A DNA stretch of 64,000 bases, taken from NCBI RefSeq assembly GCF_020509005.1, contig NC_063012.1, positions 10,416,001 through 10,480,000 of the forward strand, given 5' to 3'. The position numbers and the translations under genes are program-made. Source of the stretch: Fulvia fulva. Its lineage: Eukaryota > Ascomycota > Dothideomycetes > Mycosphaerellales > Mycosphaerellaceae. Numbering within the stretch: the first letter of the stretch is position 1; every line of letters begins with the position of its first letter. The notes below the pieces were generated by a model, which did no database searches, was not told where the DNA came from, and was given only the letters and a program-made list of their open reading frames with translations. This document shows positions 44,575-53,956 of this stretch, in pieces.

Positions 44575-46162
44575 CTAGTATCGGTACATCTCGCTCTTGA
44601 AAGGACCCTCGACTGGCAGACCCATGTAGTCTGCTTGGACGTCGGTCATCTTGGTGAGGTTCACGTTGACGTGCTCAAGGTGGAGCTTGGCGACCTGCTC
44701 GTCGAGGATCTTTGGCAGAACGTAGACACCAACTGGGAGACGCTCAACTGAGCTCTTTGGCTCGTTCTCCTTCTTCTTCTGGCGGAGGTCGACCTCGTCA
44801 TCTTCGATGGCACGGCCGAACTCGATGTACTTCTTGGCGAACTCCTTGTCGGCCGACTTGTACAGCATAATCTGAGCAAGGACCTGGTTGGTGAACGAGC
44901 AGGACATGACGAAGGAGCTGTGGCCAGTGGCACATCCGAGGTTGACCAGACGACCCTCAGCAAGGAGGATGATGTGGCGGCCGCTTGGCATGAGGAAACG
45001 GTCGACTTGTGGCTTGATGCTGACGACCTCCTTGGCGGTCTTCTTCAACCAGGCGACATCGATCTCAATGTCGAAGTGACCGATGTTGCAGACGATGGCG
45101 TCCTCACGCATGGCCTCGAAGTGCTTGCCGACAATGATGTCTCGGCAGCCGGTGGTGGTGACAAAGATCTGGGCGGTGGGGGCAGCCTCCTCCATGGTGA
45201 CAACCTGGAAGCCAGTCATGGCGGCCTGGAGGGCGTTGATGGGGTCAATCTCGGTGACAAGGACACGAGCGCCCATGGAGCGAAGAGCCTCAGCGCAGCC
45301 CTTGCCGACATCACCGAAACCGGCGACGACAGCGATCTTGCCAGCAATCATAACGTCGGTGGCACGCTTGATGCCGTCGACGAGAGACTCCTTGCAGCCG
45401 TACAAGTTGTCGAACTTGCTCTTGGTGACGGAGTCGTTGACGTTGATGGATGGAGCCAACAGACCGTTTGGCTTGCCCTTGTTCTTGAGCATCTTGTAGA
45501 GGTGGTGGACACCGGTGGTGGTCTCCTCCGAGACACCGTAGCAGCCCTCGAGCATCTCGGGGTACTTTTGGTGGACGAGGGCAGTGAGATCACCGCCATC
45601 GTCGAGGATCAGGTTGAGTGGCTTGCCGGATGGGAACGCCTTCAGTTGTTGCTCCAAGCACCACTGGTACTCCTCTTCGGTCTCGCCCTTCCATGCAAAC
45701 ACGGGGGTGCCGCCGGCGGCAATGGCGGAAGCGGCGTGGTCCTGGGTGGAGAAGATGTTGCAAGATGTCCATGTGATCTCGGCACCAAGAGCCTTGAGGG
45801 TCTCGATGAGCACGGCGGTCTGGATGGCTGTTTGGGGAGACGAGGTTAGTATTGTTTCCAGCGGAGAAAAGAGAAAATGGATGACGTGGGGTAATGAAGT
45901 GCCGTGAAATGCAATCAAAGTGGGTGCGTACTCATGTGCAAGCAACCAGCAATGCGGGCACCGGCGAGAGGCTGCTCCTGGGCGTACTTCTCGCGGGTCT
46001 GCATGAGACCTGGCATCTCCTGCTCGGCCAGCTCAATCTCTCGTCGGCCAAAGGCCGCGAGGTTGATGTCTGCAACCTGGTGATGGCGGGGTCAGCAGAG
46101 GCCAATGCCGTGCTTTCGGTGGTGAGAGTGCGTACCTTGTAGTTCTTTGCCGGCTCACCCAT
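44575..46162 (-). CDS. SAH1: S-adenosyl-L-homocysteine hydrolase
   Basis: Three exons: 46162-46136, 46076-45932 and 45827-44575, with introns of 59 and 104 nt, about 474 aa. The joined start is [27 protein letters not shown], then [16 protein letters not shown] across intron 2. Hallmarks are [38 protein letters not shown]-binding [18 protein letters not shown] and the C-terminal KSEMYRY. It clears S-adenosylhomocysteine, the product inhibitor of methyltransferases. Compared with yeast there are about 20 extra charged residues before VGVYVLPK (around [19 protein letters not shown]). Confidence 0.96.
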
Positions 46163-46983
46163 CTTGGCTGATTATTCTATGTGGTGATTTCCAGAGAGAA
46201 GAGGTGTGTTTGGAGAGGTGGATGTGTGCGACGGAGGTGAGAAAGTGTGTGCAAGAAAATGTCCACAGACAGCTCAGCAGACAGCACTGGTGGGACTTGC
46301 AGCGCGCAGGCCATGGCAGCTCACAGCTCCCCCAGCGCCAGCAGCCAATCGGGGCCAATGGCAGACCCGCGTTGAAGAGCATTTGCGGGTCTCCTCCGCC
46401 GAGGCCCTTGTCCGGCCGCATGCATCTTCACATCACACATTCAGCGTTATGCAGGTGGCACGCGGCCTATTCTTTGCCTCCTTCGCTCACTCCACCACAT
46501 TGTTTCGCGCTGTCCCGGCGATCGAACTGCCTCACTTCCCGTGCTGGCGGGAGTAACCAACACTCCGGGACACCGTGTCGTCTCTGATAACTCCGCCACG
46601 CGTCGACGAGATCTGCCAATCGCTCACCGAGTGACTTTGCTTGACTGAGCTTCGACTGTCATCTGTATGTGGCTGATCATGAAGTACTACAGACTCCACC
46701 TCATCATACTGTACCAGACACCCGAACTGTATCTCCGCGTTTCGAGACCTCACCAAGGGCCGGAAGCACCACATACTGCGGCCCGACTTCGGTGCAGAAG
46801 ACACCAAGACCCAAGGCAAATATATGCACACGTTCCAACCATGTACCACTACTCTACACACTACACAAAATCTCTACAAAGGCTATCTTCCCGTTCCATC
46901 CATCCTATCTCACGCAAACCAACCAACCCACCAAGGCTAATCATTCATTACAACAACAACCTCTCTCCACCCTGACATCACAA
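46163..46983. other. Intergenic region
   Basis: Upstream of SAH1 and downstream of the DOCK gene. The overlapping plus-strand frames near 46669-47313 are low-complexity antisense of the DOCK 3' end. Confidence 0.4.
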
Positions 46984-49900
46984 CTACGGATTCAAAAAAC
47001 TCAACCTCTTCCTCAACCCCATACCACCACCACCAGAAGAACCACGTCCCCCCTCCCCATCCTGATGATGCCCAGCATCACTACCCTTCCTAAAAAAACT
47101 CAACCGACTATGACTCCTATCCCTCCCCCGACTCCCACGCCTCGACTGCCTCCCACTCTCCTCCACCCCATTCGTCCGACCCTGCCGGGACGCGGCGCGG
47201 CCACCTATAAACGGCAGCGAGGACCGTCGCCGTCTTCGTTTCTGCGGTTCTGGATCGTCCTGCACTGCTGCGCCCTCGACTGTATCCATCTGTTCAGAAG
47301 GCCGCTGTTCTAGCTCGATCTCGATGGAGGAGCGTGGGGTGATTTCATCCACCATGTTCGTCTTCTGCGGGAACAGGATGGAAATTTCGTGTTCGAAGGA
47401 TGCTTCGAAGCGGGGCACCAGCTCCGCGCGGGCGGGTAAGTGCGCGGAGGACTTGAAGAGGCTGAGACAGCGGCGGATGGCGAGGGCGTGGTCTAGAAGA
47501 GCCACTTTGAGCGCGTTCTGCATCGAGTCTAGGCCTTGGTCTCGGCCGTAGATGGAGGGATCGATGTCGCTGGAGAGACTGTCGGCGATTTCGGAGGGGG
47601 GGAGCAGACCGCGGTAGCGGGCGACGCTGCTGTCGGAGCTGGGGTCGACGGAGTTGAGGAGGTCTTCAGTTAGTCGGGCCATGGTGCCGTCGTCGTCGCC
47701 GCTGGCTATGCGCTTTTCCATGGCGAGTAGTTCTTGAGTCTTTCTCGTTGTGCGCTCGATGGCAGCTTCGATGGGCAGTAGTGTCACAGTCTCTACGTTC
47801 ACAATCTCACTCCGTCGTAATATGGTCGGGAACTCATCTACCGTTGTGTATACGACCTTCTCCACGACTTGCTCGGTGATAGGAATATCCTGAGCAGGCT
47901 GCCTCGTCGTCGTCGCAAATCGGTGCGGATTGGATATAAGGTTGTATTCCCGGACAGTCTGCGAGACCTTCGTGCGTTGGTACACCATATGCTCTATGTC
48001 CTTGTTAGGGCTGACAGCAAAGATCTGCAAGTACTGTCCTTCAACCTCTGGCTCCAGATCTCCGCGCAAGATCCGCGCCGCTGGGTGGAGTTGTTGCATG
48101 CGATCTTCAAACGAAGCTATCCTATCCGTGGCGATGCCCTCGAATATGAAGTGCTTATCACGCAACGAAGGTGGAAAGCCAAGGCCGCGATAGACAACGC
48201 GGAAGTACCTCGAGGTGGCACGGTCTCCGCGAGCAATGCGTTCTTGGATGCTTGCAATGGCTCGTTGCGCCCTGGCCAGTTTTGAGAAGTCGAAGATGTT
48301 GAGCTCGTACTGCACGGCGAGCTCTCGATAGACGGCAAGGGCTCGCTTCCATGCTTTGCCCTTCTCAAAGTACTGGCAGGTCTGGAAGTACAGAAGCTCT
48401 TTCCGCTCAAAGGCCGTCTGTGCAGGCAGCTTTGGATCTGTCGTCTCGGGAAGCTGTACGGAAGGGTCCCACTCATACCGTGAGGCATGCATCTGGAGAG
48501 CCAGGCCGGCTTCGGTGATGTTGCCGGCAGCGAGCTGCATATCTTTGAGCTGATGCACGTATCGGACGTACCCTTCCTCAGACTGAACATCTTTCAAAAA
48601 TTCCATGAGGCGCAGAGTGTCCACGAGACGGGTAGCATCATTGATGGCTGACCCACGCTGATGAACGCCTGCGAGCATGCCCAGCAAGTCTTCAATCTTG
48701 CCGAACATGTCCACCACGGCAATGTACAAGCTGTCCTCGACAGTCCGCTGTAGCGGCTCGAACTGTTCCAGCATCTCCGGCACGAAAGTCTTCTGTAACA
48801 TGCTTTCAGTGATGTCTTTCGTACGGCACAGCTTGTCGAGACAATCGATCATGGCAGTCTGGACGATCGAAAGATCTTGATCAATCTGCCATGCGCCAAC
48901 AATCATGGACCGTAGCACTTCGATGGCCACGCTCCTTAGACTGGCATGTACGCTCAAGCAAAGCTCCACAACAGGTGCAACCAGCTCAGGGACGAACTGC
49001 ACTTGGTAGCCACCCATTCGTTGAAAACCGTGCAATCGCCTGGTCTCTTCATCGGTCTCCCAGCCGATGGCCTCCCAACAGCGTCTGAGAAGATTTGCTC
49101 CAAGCTCACGCACATCTCCAGCAATCTTCCACACGGCTCGTCGCTTTTGTTCAGGAAAGGTCTCCATCGCTAGCGTCGGACTGCCAAGAGCAGCGAAGAG
49201 TGTGTCGAAGAAGGCCCGCCAACTCTCGGTGTCGAACTCCAGAGCCTGGGTGGCATTTGGCGCATAGATGTCCGGTAGTGACTCAATCATGGTGTCCGAG
49301 ATGCGCTCCAGAGCAGTCATGCCGTACCTGTGGTGGCTGACATGAAGACTCAGCCAGCTGCGTGGAAAAGCCTCGCACGAGAGTACGCTCTGGCCCACTT
49401 GTAGCGCTTGTAGGAGGATGTTCGTAACGTCAACCCGAGTTGCGTCAAAGTACAATCTTCGCTCCGACGTCAGTGCTGCTGCGAGCAAGGCCGAGATCTC
49501 CAGCATGGCCTCATCCACGTCGATCACTTGCGCCACCGTCTTGGTCGGAAATGGGTAGCTTGTCGGGAAGAGCATGCTGAAGACTCGTTTCGAAGCTCGA
49601 GGCATCGTCTGTAAAGCAGTGAACGATTCTGTCAGCTTCGGGACGTATTGACAAGTCTCCTCGCCAAGCTCTTCCATCTGCGCCGCGACTACGGAACAGC
49701 ACAATCGAACTTGGTCTCGCCACTGATCAGTGACCTTTGCCACTCTTCCCCAGTATGGATCCAGCCATCGGAAGGTGTTGGCCACAAGCGTTGTCCGCGT
49801 CTCGGGGGTCTTGAACACTTCAAGGTGACTGTAGTTGGCGATCAAAATCAATCGATACAGTATCATCCTGCCCTTGGCATGGGAGCAGGAGTCAAGGAGA

Positions 49901-52878
49901 TCAGTAGCGATCTCCAGAATCTCTGCTGGCGCCATGACTGACGCTAGCTCAGAAAGCCAGGCGTGGAAATGCTGTATTAACAATGTTTGCGTACCCAGCA
50001 AGACAGGCATGGGGTTTCGTAGCAACGCCATGATTGCTACGAACAAGTCGTGTAGCTCGTGCCTCATAGCAGCTTGACGATCTGGCCCCGGCGTGCCATT
50101 GAGCTGCTCACCTTCGTTGCCGCTGGTGCCGAAATGTCGGGTGGTCTCAACGATGAGCTTCAGTATCTGGTCGCCGACTTTGAATGTTGTTCGTAGTTTG
50201 CGTGACGATTCCGGATCCATGGGGTTCGATACCAGTCGTTGAAATGCCTTTACAAGACAGTGACCTGCGTGAGGCCAGTCGTGTCTAGTGGTAGCATACT
50301 CTTCAATGATTCCACCAAGCTCAAATCGCTTATCTCGTGCAATGCTCAGTATGACCACGAAGTTATAGAAGACGACGTCTTCATACTCTTCCAGAGTTTC
50401 GTACTCGTGCAATATCTCGAACAGAGCGCCGAAAACATCCCGAAGGAGCTTCACGATTTCAACTTCTGACACGAAAGGGAAGCGCTCGAGCAATTCTATC
50501 AATTGCTCGCCATGGTAATTGCGCCAATGCAACACACCAAGAAGCGTCGGATCCTGGGAGTACTCCGTACTACACAAGAATGTCCTCAGAGAGATAAGTG
50601 CGGCATTGTTTTGGTTGGTGTCCGTCTTGTCGTGCCAAGGAGGCAGCGCTAAGTAGGCACCTTTGCCACCGATGATGCTCGAAGAGTACTCATCGTAGAC
50701 GTAAAGTGCGACGTGGTGATCGCCGTCTCGCACGAAGGCTTCGTATTCCCATAGAGGGAGCCAAGCCAGCGCGAAAGGGAAATTTGGTGAGTCGGCGATG
50801 CTCATCACAACATGACTGCCCGGCACTTGGGCGGCAGGTATGGCAAGTCTAATAGTCTGGTTCCATCCTTCGCCCCGTTCCACACCAGTCGTACGCCAAG
50901 CTGTATGGCCTTGATGGTTGGCGGCCGTGAAGATGCAGTCGTCAATTCGCTCTCCGTTGGCCTTTCGTACTTCGAGCGTGAGTTGCAGATTTGCCAGACT
51001 AGTCTGGCACCGCTGGCTCAGCGGGACGGCGCCATACTTCGAATGTGCCAATGTGCAGCTTCGAGTCATCATCGGTTCGGTCAAGGTCAGGTAGATGTCG
51101 CTTCGCTTCTCATTGGGTACCCCGGAGAAGCCAAGCTTGGGAGTCATGAGCACGTCGTGCAAAAGTTGTGGGCTATTGCGTACGAGTCCTTCCAGGTCAG
51201 CGGTCGCGAAAGCTTTTACAAAGACATCCAGTCGTTTGATCAAGCGAACTCGTGAAAAGCCTCGAGCTGAACTATGCTGGAGCTCACGAACCAGTTCTGT
51301 CCAGTCGTCACCTTCGTCACTTGTATCTTCTTTCACAGAGGAAGGAGTCCATAGCGTGACACTCTGTTCAGAGTACGACTTGCTTTGTGCAAGCTTCGTG
51401 ATGTCCAATGTACCAACTCCTATTGTGCGCCTCACGGTCTTGACCTCGCTTGCGACGGGCGCCTGCTCTACCGTCGCGTTGCTCGAGCGCCCCGTAGATT
51501 CTGATCGTTGAGACTGACTTGTGTTCGGTCTGCTGTCGGTGGTGGGAGAGGGCATCCGCCCATGGGTTTCGCGCTTTCTTTGGCTTCCGAAAACACTCCT
51601 TCGTCCTTTGGCAGTGTTGAGCTTCTCGCTCCCGCCAGTCACATTACTGAGGAGTGTCGGCCTCTGTTGGTGATTCATGCCCTGTCCGTGGACCATTTGC
51701 CGCACTGGCTCGTCCCTCAAGAGTCTGAAGACCACGTACAAGGAGTTCATCTCCGCACCGATGCCAACGTCCAGGTTGGTCAAGTTCACGAACAGACTCT
51801 TGGTCTGATCTTCCACCTCCTGCGTTGCGGCGACGGGTACGGGCACAGATATTGCATAATTCTCGCTCAGCGGCCTGGGCTTTTCGTTGTACTCCTTGAT
51901 GCAGAGACACATTTGCAGAGTCGCCGGCTGATCAGAGTCGCAGATCAAAGTCCTCACGTCGACCAAGATATGGTGCAACATATTTCGCTCCAGGGTCGGC
52001 TTCGGTGGCCTGTCCAGAATACTCATATTCGCCTGTAGCTTGGTCATCTCAATGACTGAGTCCTCTGCTGTCAACATGCGACCCTTTTCAGTAGGACTCC
52101 GCACGATCACTTCATCGTTCAACAGCTTGTTGCCCGCTACCAGGTCCCAGACCGTGTCCTCCCGTAGCTCAGCAAGCTCTCGCGCAGTCAGGACATCGTG
52201 CATGAGCTGGTTTCGCGCACTGTCAACGCGCTTTATCAGGTCCTGTACCTTGGCCAGATGAGTGTAGCCTCGTGCCAGGAGTAGCTCATGGAGTCTCGCA
52301 TCGTGCCACTCTCGCAAGCATGAAGCTATCTCGTCAACCAACGGCTCTGCCGCAGACAGGCCAGTCTCGTCGCCCACGCGCAACAAGGGCACTGGCGCAA
52401 GAGGCCTCGGAGCATTGGGATCTCGAGGCAAGGGCTCGGCAGCAACAAGCACTGACTTTCTCTTCCTGCTCCTCGTGCTGCGGGTGCTCTGACGCCGGCT
52501 GAGTCTCTTCTTGTACGCATAGCTCTTTCTCCGCGAACTAGAATCGTCCTCTCCCACGGTCTGTCCACCATCTGTGCCATCGTCTGTGCTCTCATCCTGT
52601 CCTTCGCCTAGGTATTCTCGTACTTCGACGCAGTTGCGGGGGAAGATGCCGGAGAATACGCGATGCTCCAGCTGCTGTCCTCTGTCGCTGGTGAGCCCTG
52701 CGAGGATGGAGGGAGGCGCGACCAAGTAGCCGCGATACCATTCATTGCTCCTTCCGCCCTGTTCGATGATGTAGATGTGGTCGCCAATCTGCAGGGGCAG
52801 GTCGTTGGCCTCGGTCGCGCGGAAGGGATATGTGCAAATGGCAAAGGCCACCGAGGGCACCAGTGGCTTCCAGGGCAT
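46984..52878 (-). CDS. DOCK-family guanine nucleotide exchange factor (SH3, DHR-1/C2, DHR-2)
   Basis: Intronless, 1964 aa, the largest gene here. An N-terminal SH3 domain (about 12-80: AICTYPFRATEANDLPLQIGD, EWYRGYL, GIFPRNCVEV) leads into a DOCK N-terminal helical region. A C2/DHR-1 domain lies at about 580-740 (KRSDIYLTLTEP, PLWEYEAF), then armadillo-like helices. DHR-2 is at about 1390-1800 (AGNITEAGLALQMHASRYEW, RYFRVVYRGLGFPPSLRDKHFI, FEGIATDRIASFEDRMQQLHP). A basic Ser/Arg-rich tail ends LRKRLSFLNP. Related animal and yeast (Dck1) proteins activate Rac/Rho5-type GTPases with an ELMO partner. The GTPase used here is not deducible. Confidence 0.92.
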   Translation of the reverse strand: MPWKPLVPSVAFAICTYPFRATEANDLPLQIGDHIYIIEQGGRSNEWYRGYLVAPPSILAGLTSDRGQQLEHRVFSGIFPRNCVEVREYLGEGQDESTDDGTDGGQTVGEDDSSSRRKSYAYKKRLSRRQSTRSTRSRKRKSVLVAAEPLPRDPNAPRPLAPVPLLRVGDETGLSAAEPLVDEIASCLREWHDARLHELLLARGYTHLAKVQDLIKRVDSARNQLMHDVLTARELAELREDTVWDLVAGNKLLNDEVIVRSPTEKGRMLTAEDSVIEMTKLQANMSILDRPPKPTLERNMLHHILVDVRTLICDSDQPATLQMCLCIKEYNEKPRPLSENYAISVPVPVAATQEVEDQTKSLFVNLTNLDVGIGAEMNSLYVVFRLLRDEPVRQMVHGQGMNHQQRPTLLSNVTGGSEKLNTAKGRRSVFGSQRKRETHGRMPSPTTDSRPNTSQSQRSESTGRSSNATVEQAPVASEVKTVRRTIGVGTLDITKLAQSKSYSEQSVTLWTPSSVKEDTSDEGDDWTELVRELQHSSARGFSRVRLIKRLDVFVKAFATADLEGLVRNSPQLLHDVLMTPKLGFSGVPNEKRSDIYLTLTEPMMTRSCTLAHSKYGAVPLSQRCQTSLANLQLTLEVRKANGERIDDCIFTAANHQGHTAWRTTGVERGEGWNQTIRLAIPAAQVPGSHVVMSIADSPNFPFALAWLPLWEYEAFVRDGDHHVALYVYDEYSSSIIGGKGAYLALPPWHDKTDTNQNNAALISLRTFLCSTEYSQDPTLLGVLHWRNYHGEQLIELLERFPFVSEVEIVKLLRDVFGALFEILHEYETLEEYEDVVFYNFVVILSIARDKRFELGGIIEEYATTRHDWPHAGHCLVKAFQRLVSNPMDPESSRKLRTTFKVGDQILKLIVETTRHFGTSGNEGEQLNGTPGPDRQAAMRHELHDLFVAIMALLRNPMPVLLGTQTLLIQHFHAWLSELASVMAPAEILEIATDLLDSCSHAKGRMILYRLILIANYSHLEVFKTPETRTTLVANTFRWLDPYWGRVAKVTDQWRDQVRLCCSVVAAQMEELGEETCQYVPKLTESFTALQTMPRASKRVFSMLFPTSYPFPTKTVAQVIDVDEAMLEISALLAAALTSERRLYFDATRVDVTNILLQALQVGQSVLSCEAFPRSWLSLHVSHHRYGMTALERISDTMIESLPDIYAPNATQALEFDTESWRAFFDTLFAALGSPTLAMETFPEQKRRAVWKIAGDVRELGANLLRRCWEAIGWETDEETRRLHGFQRMGGYQVQFVPELVAPVVELCLSVHASLRSVAIEVLRSMIVGAWQIDQDLSIVQTAMIDCLDKLCRTKDITESMLQKTFVPEMLEQFEPLQRTVEDSLYIAVVDMFGKIEDLLGMLAGVHQRGSAINDATRLVDTLRLMEFLKDVQSEEGYVRYVHQLKDMQLAAGNITEAGLALQMHASRYEWDPSVQLPETTDPKLPAQTAFERKELLYFQTCQYFEKGKAWKRALAVYRELAVQYELNIFDFSKLARAQRAIASIQERIARGDRATSRYFRVVYRGLGFPPSLRDKHFIFEGIATDRIASFEDRMQQLHPAARILRGDLEPEVEGQYLQIFAVSPNKDIEHMVYQRTKVSQTVREYNLISNPHRFATTTRQPAQDIPITEQVVEKVVYTTVDEFPTILRRSEIVNVETVTLLPIEAAIERTTRKTQELLAMEKRIASGDDDGTMARLTEDLLNSVDPSSDSSVARYRGLLPPSEIADSLSSDIDPSIYGRDQGLDSMQNALKVALLDHALAIRRCLSLFKSSAHLPARAELVPRFEASFEHEISILFPQKTNMVDEITPRSSIEIELEQRPSEQMDTVEGAAVQDDPEPQKRRRRRSSLPFIGGRAASRQGRTNGVEESGRQSRRGSRGRDRSHSRLSFFRKGSDAGHHQDGEGGRGSSGGGGMGLRKRLSFLNP

Positions 52879-53956
52879 CGCGTCGCTGCGGTTCTTGCTT
52901 CAATGGCTGCTGTATCGACATCCGTGGCTGAAGGTGCTGCAAGCAGGATCGCGGTCTAGGCCATCTATGCGAAACACGGTGGGACATGAAACAAGGACAA
53001 GCGCGCTGCGACAGAAGATGGTCGTCGTGGTAGTAATACAGATGTACAGCAGGAGGAGGACCTTGACCTCGCTGCCGTTGCGCTTGCAGGCGAATCGCAA
53101 GGAGATGGACGATATACTTTCACCTGCTAAAGCCGCCTCCTGTGCTTTCACACACGTCCGCCCAGCGCTGGAAGAGCTTGGGCCCGCTCATGCTCGTGCA
53201 CGACTCATGGTCATCGGCCTGCTGGACCTAGACTTCTCTCCGCTGGTTGAACTGTGGGCAGCGATGGGTAGAATATGGGAGCACGCGTCGGAAGCTGATT
53301 CCATGCCGTTTGATCTCGGCCTCCTTCTACTCCTTCAGCCACACCCCCCGGCATTGGAGAATTACACTCACACTTTCACCAACCGGGACTGATGAACAAA
53401 CTTCTGTTGAACACCACTCATCGCGGCAACGCATTGCGGTCTGATATCGTACAGTACGCCATTCGTTGCTGGGAGACTGGAGGGAATCATCGATGCCACA
53501 CTGTACGACGGCTTGGAAGTCAGGTCACCGTCGCGAAACGTACACGATCAGACCACCTCCGCATCTCTCCCAGCTTCACGCCCCTGCATGGAAACCATCT
53601 TTCTCCCCAGGTGACATGAGGCTCTCCATAAACGGACGTCGTGCGCCCGACCTTTTCACCCATCACTACCGGCGGTGGGATGATCTTGCCATACTTTAAA
53701 CACGCAGGGCCCGCTCCGATCTCATACGACGTTACACTGACCCTTCCAATGTTGCCATGTACCCCGCTTCACCACAGAAGTGCAAGGACTACTGCTACCG
53801 TGCCTCCAGCATGCACGACCACCACGTTTGCTGACATCATTTAGCCGACAGGCTCAAGCTGCCGAGACGGGAGCATCAAGAGCGAAGTATAATGCTTGAC
53901 CGTAGCCAAGCGTCGCACGAAGACGTGAGTCCTCGCTCTTACCGAAAGTCGGCAAT
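52879..53956. promoter_or_regulatory. Divergent intergenic region
   Basis: About 1.1 kb between the DOCK gene (minus) and the beta-mannosidase gene (plus). A 205-codon plus-strand frame overlaps the DOCK start and has no family character. Presumed promoters. Confidence 0.4.

Noticed and set aside
44920..45849. 309-codon plus-strand frame opposite SAH1
   Set aside because: It is a shadow of the strongly codon-biased SAH1 gene on the other strand.
46669..47313. Thr/Pro-rich 214-codon plus-strand frame
   Set aside because: It is antisense to the 3' end of the DOCK gene and low in complexity, and its codon pattern mirrors the opposite strand.
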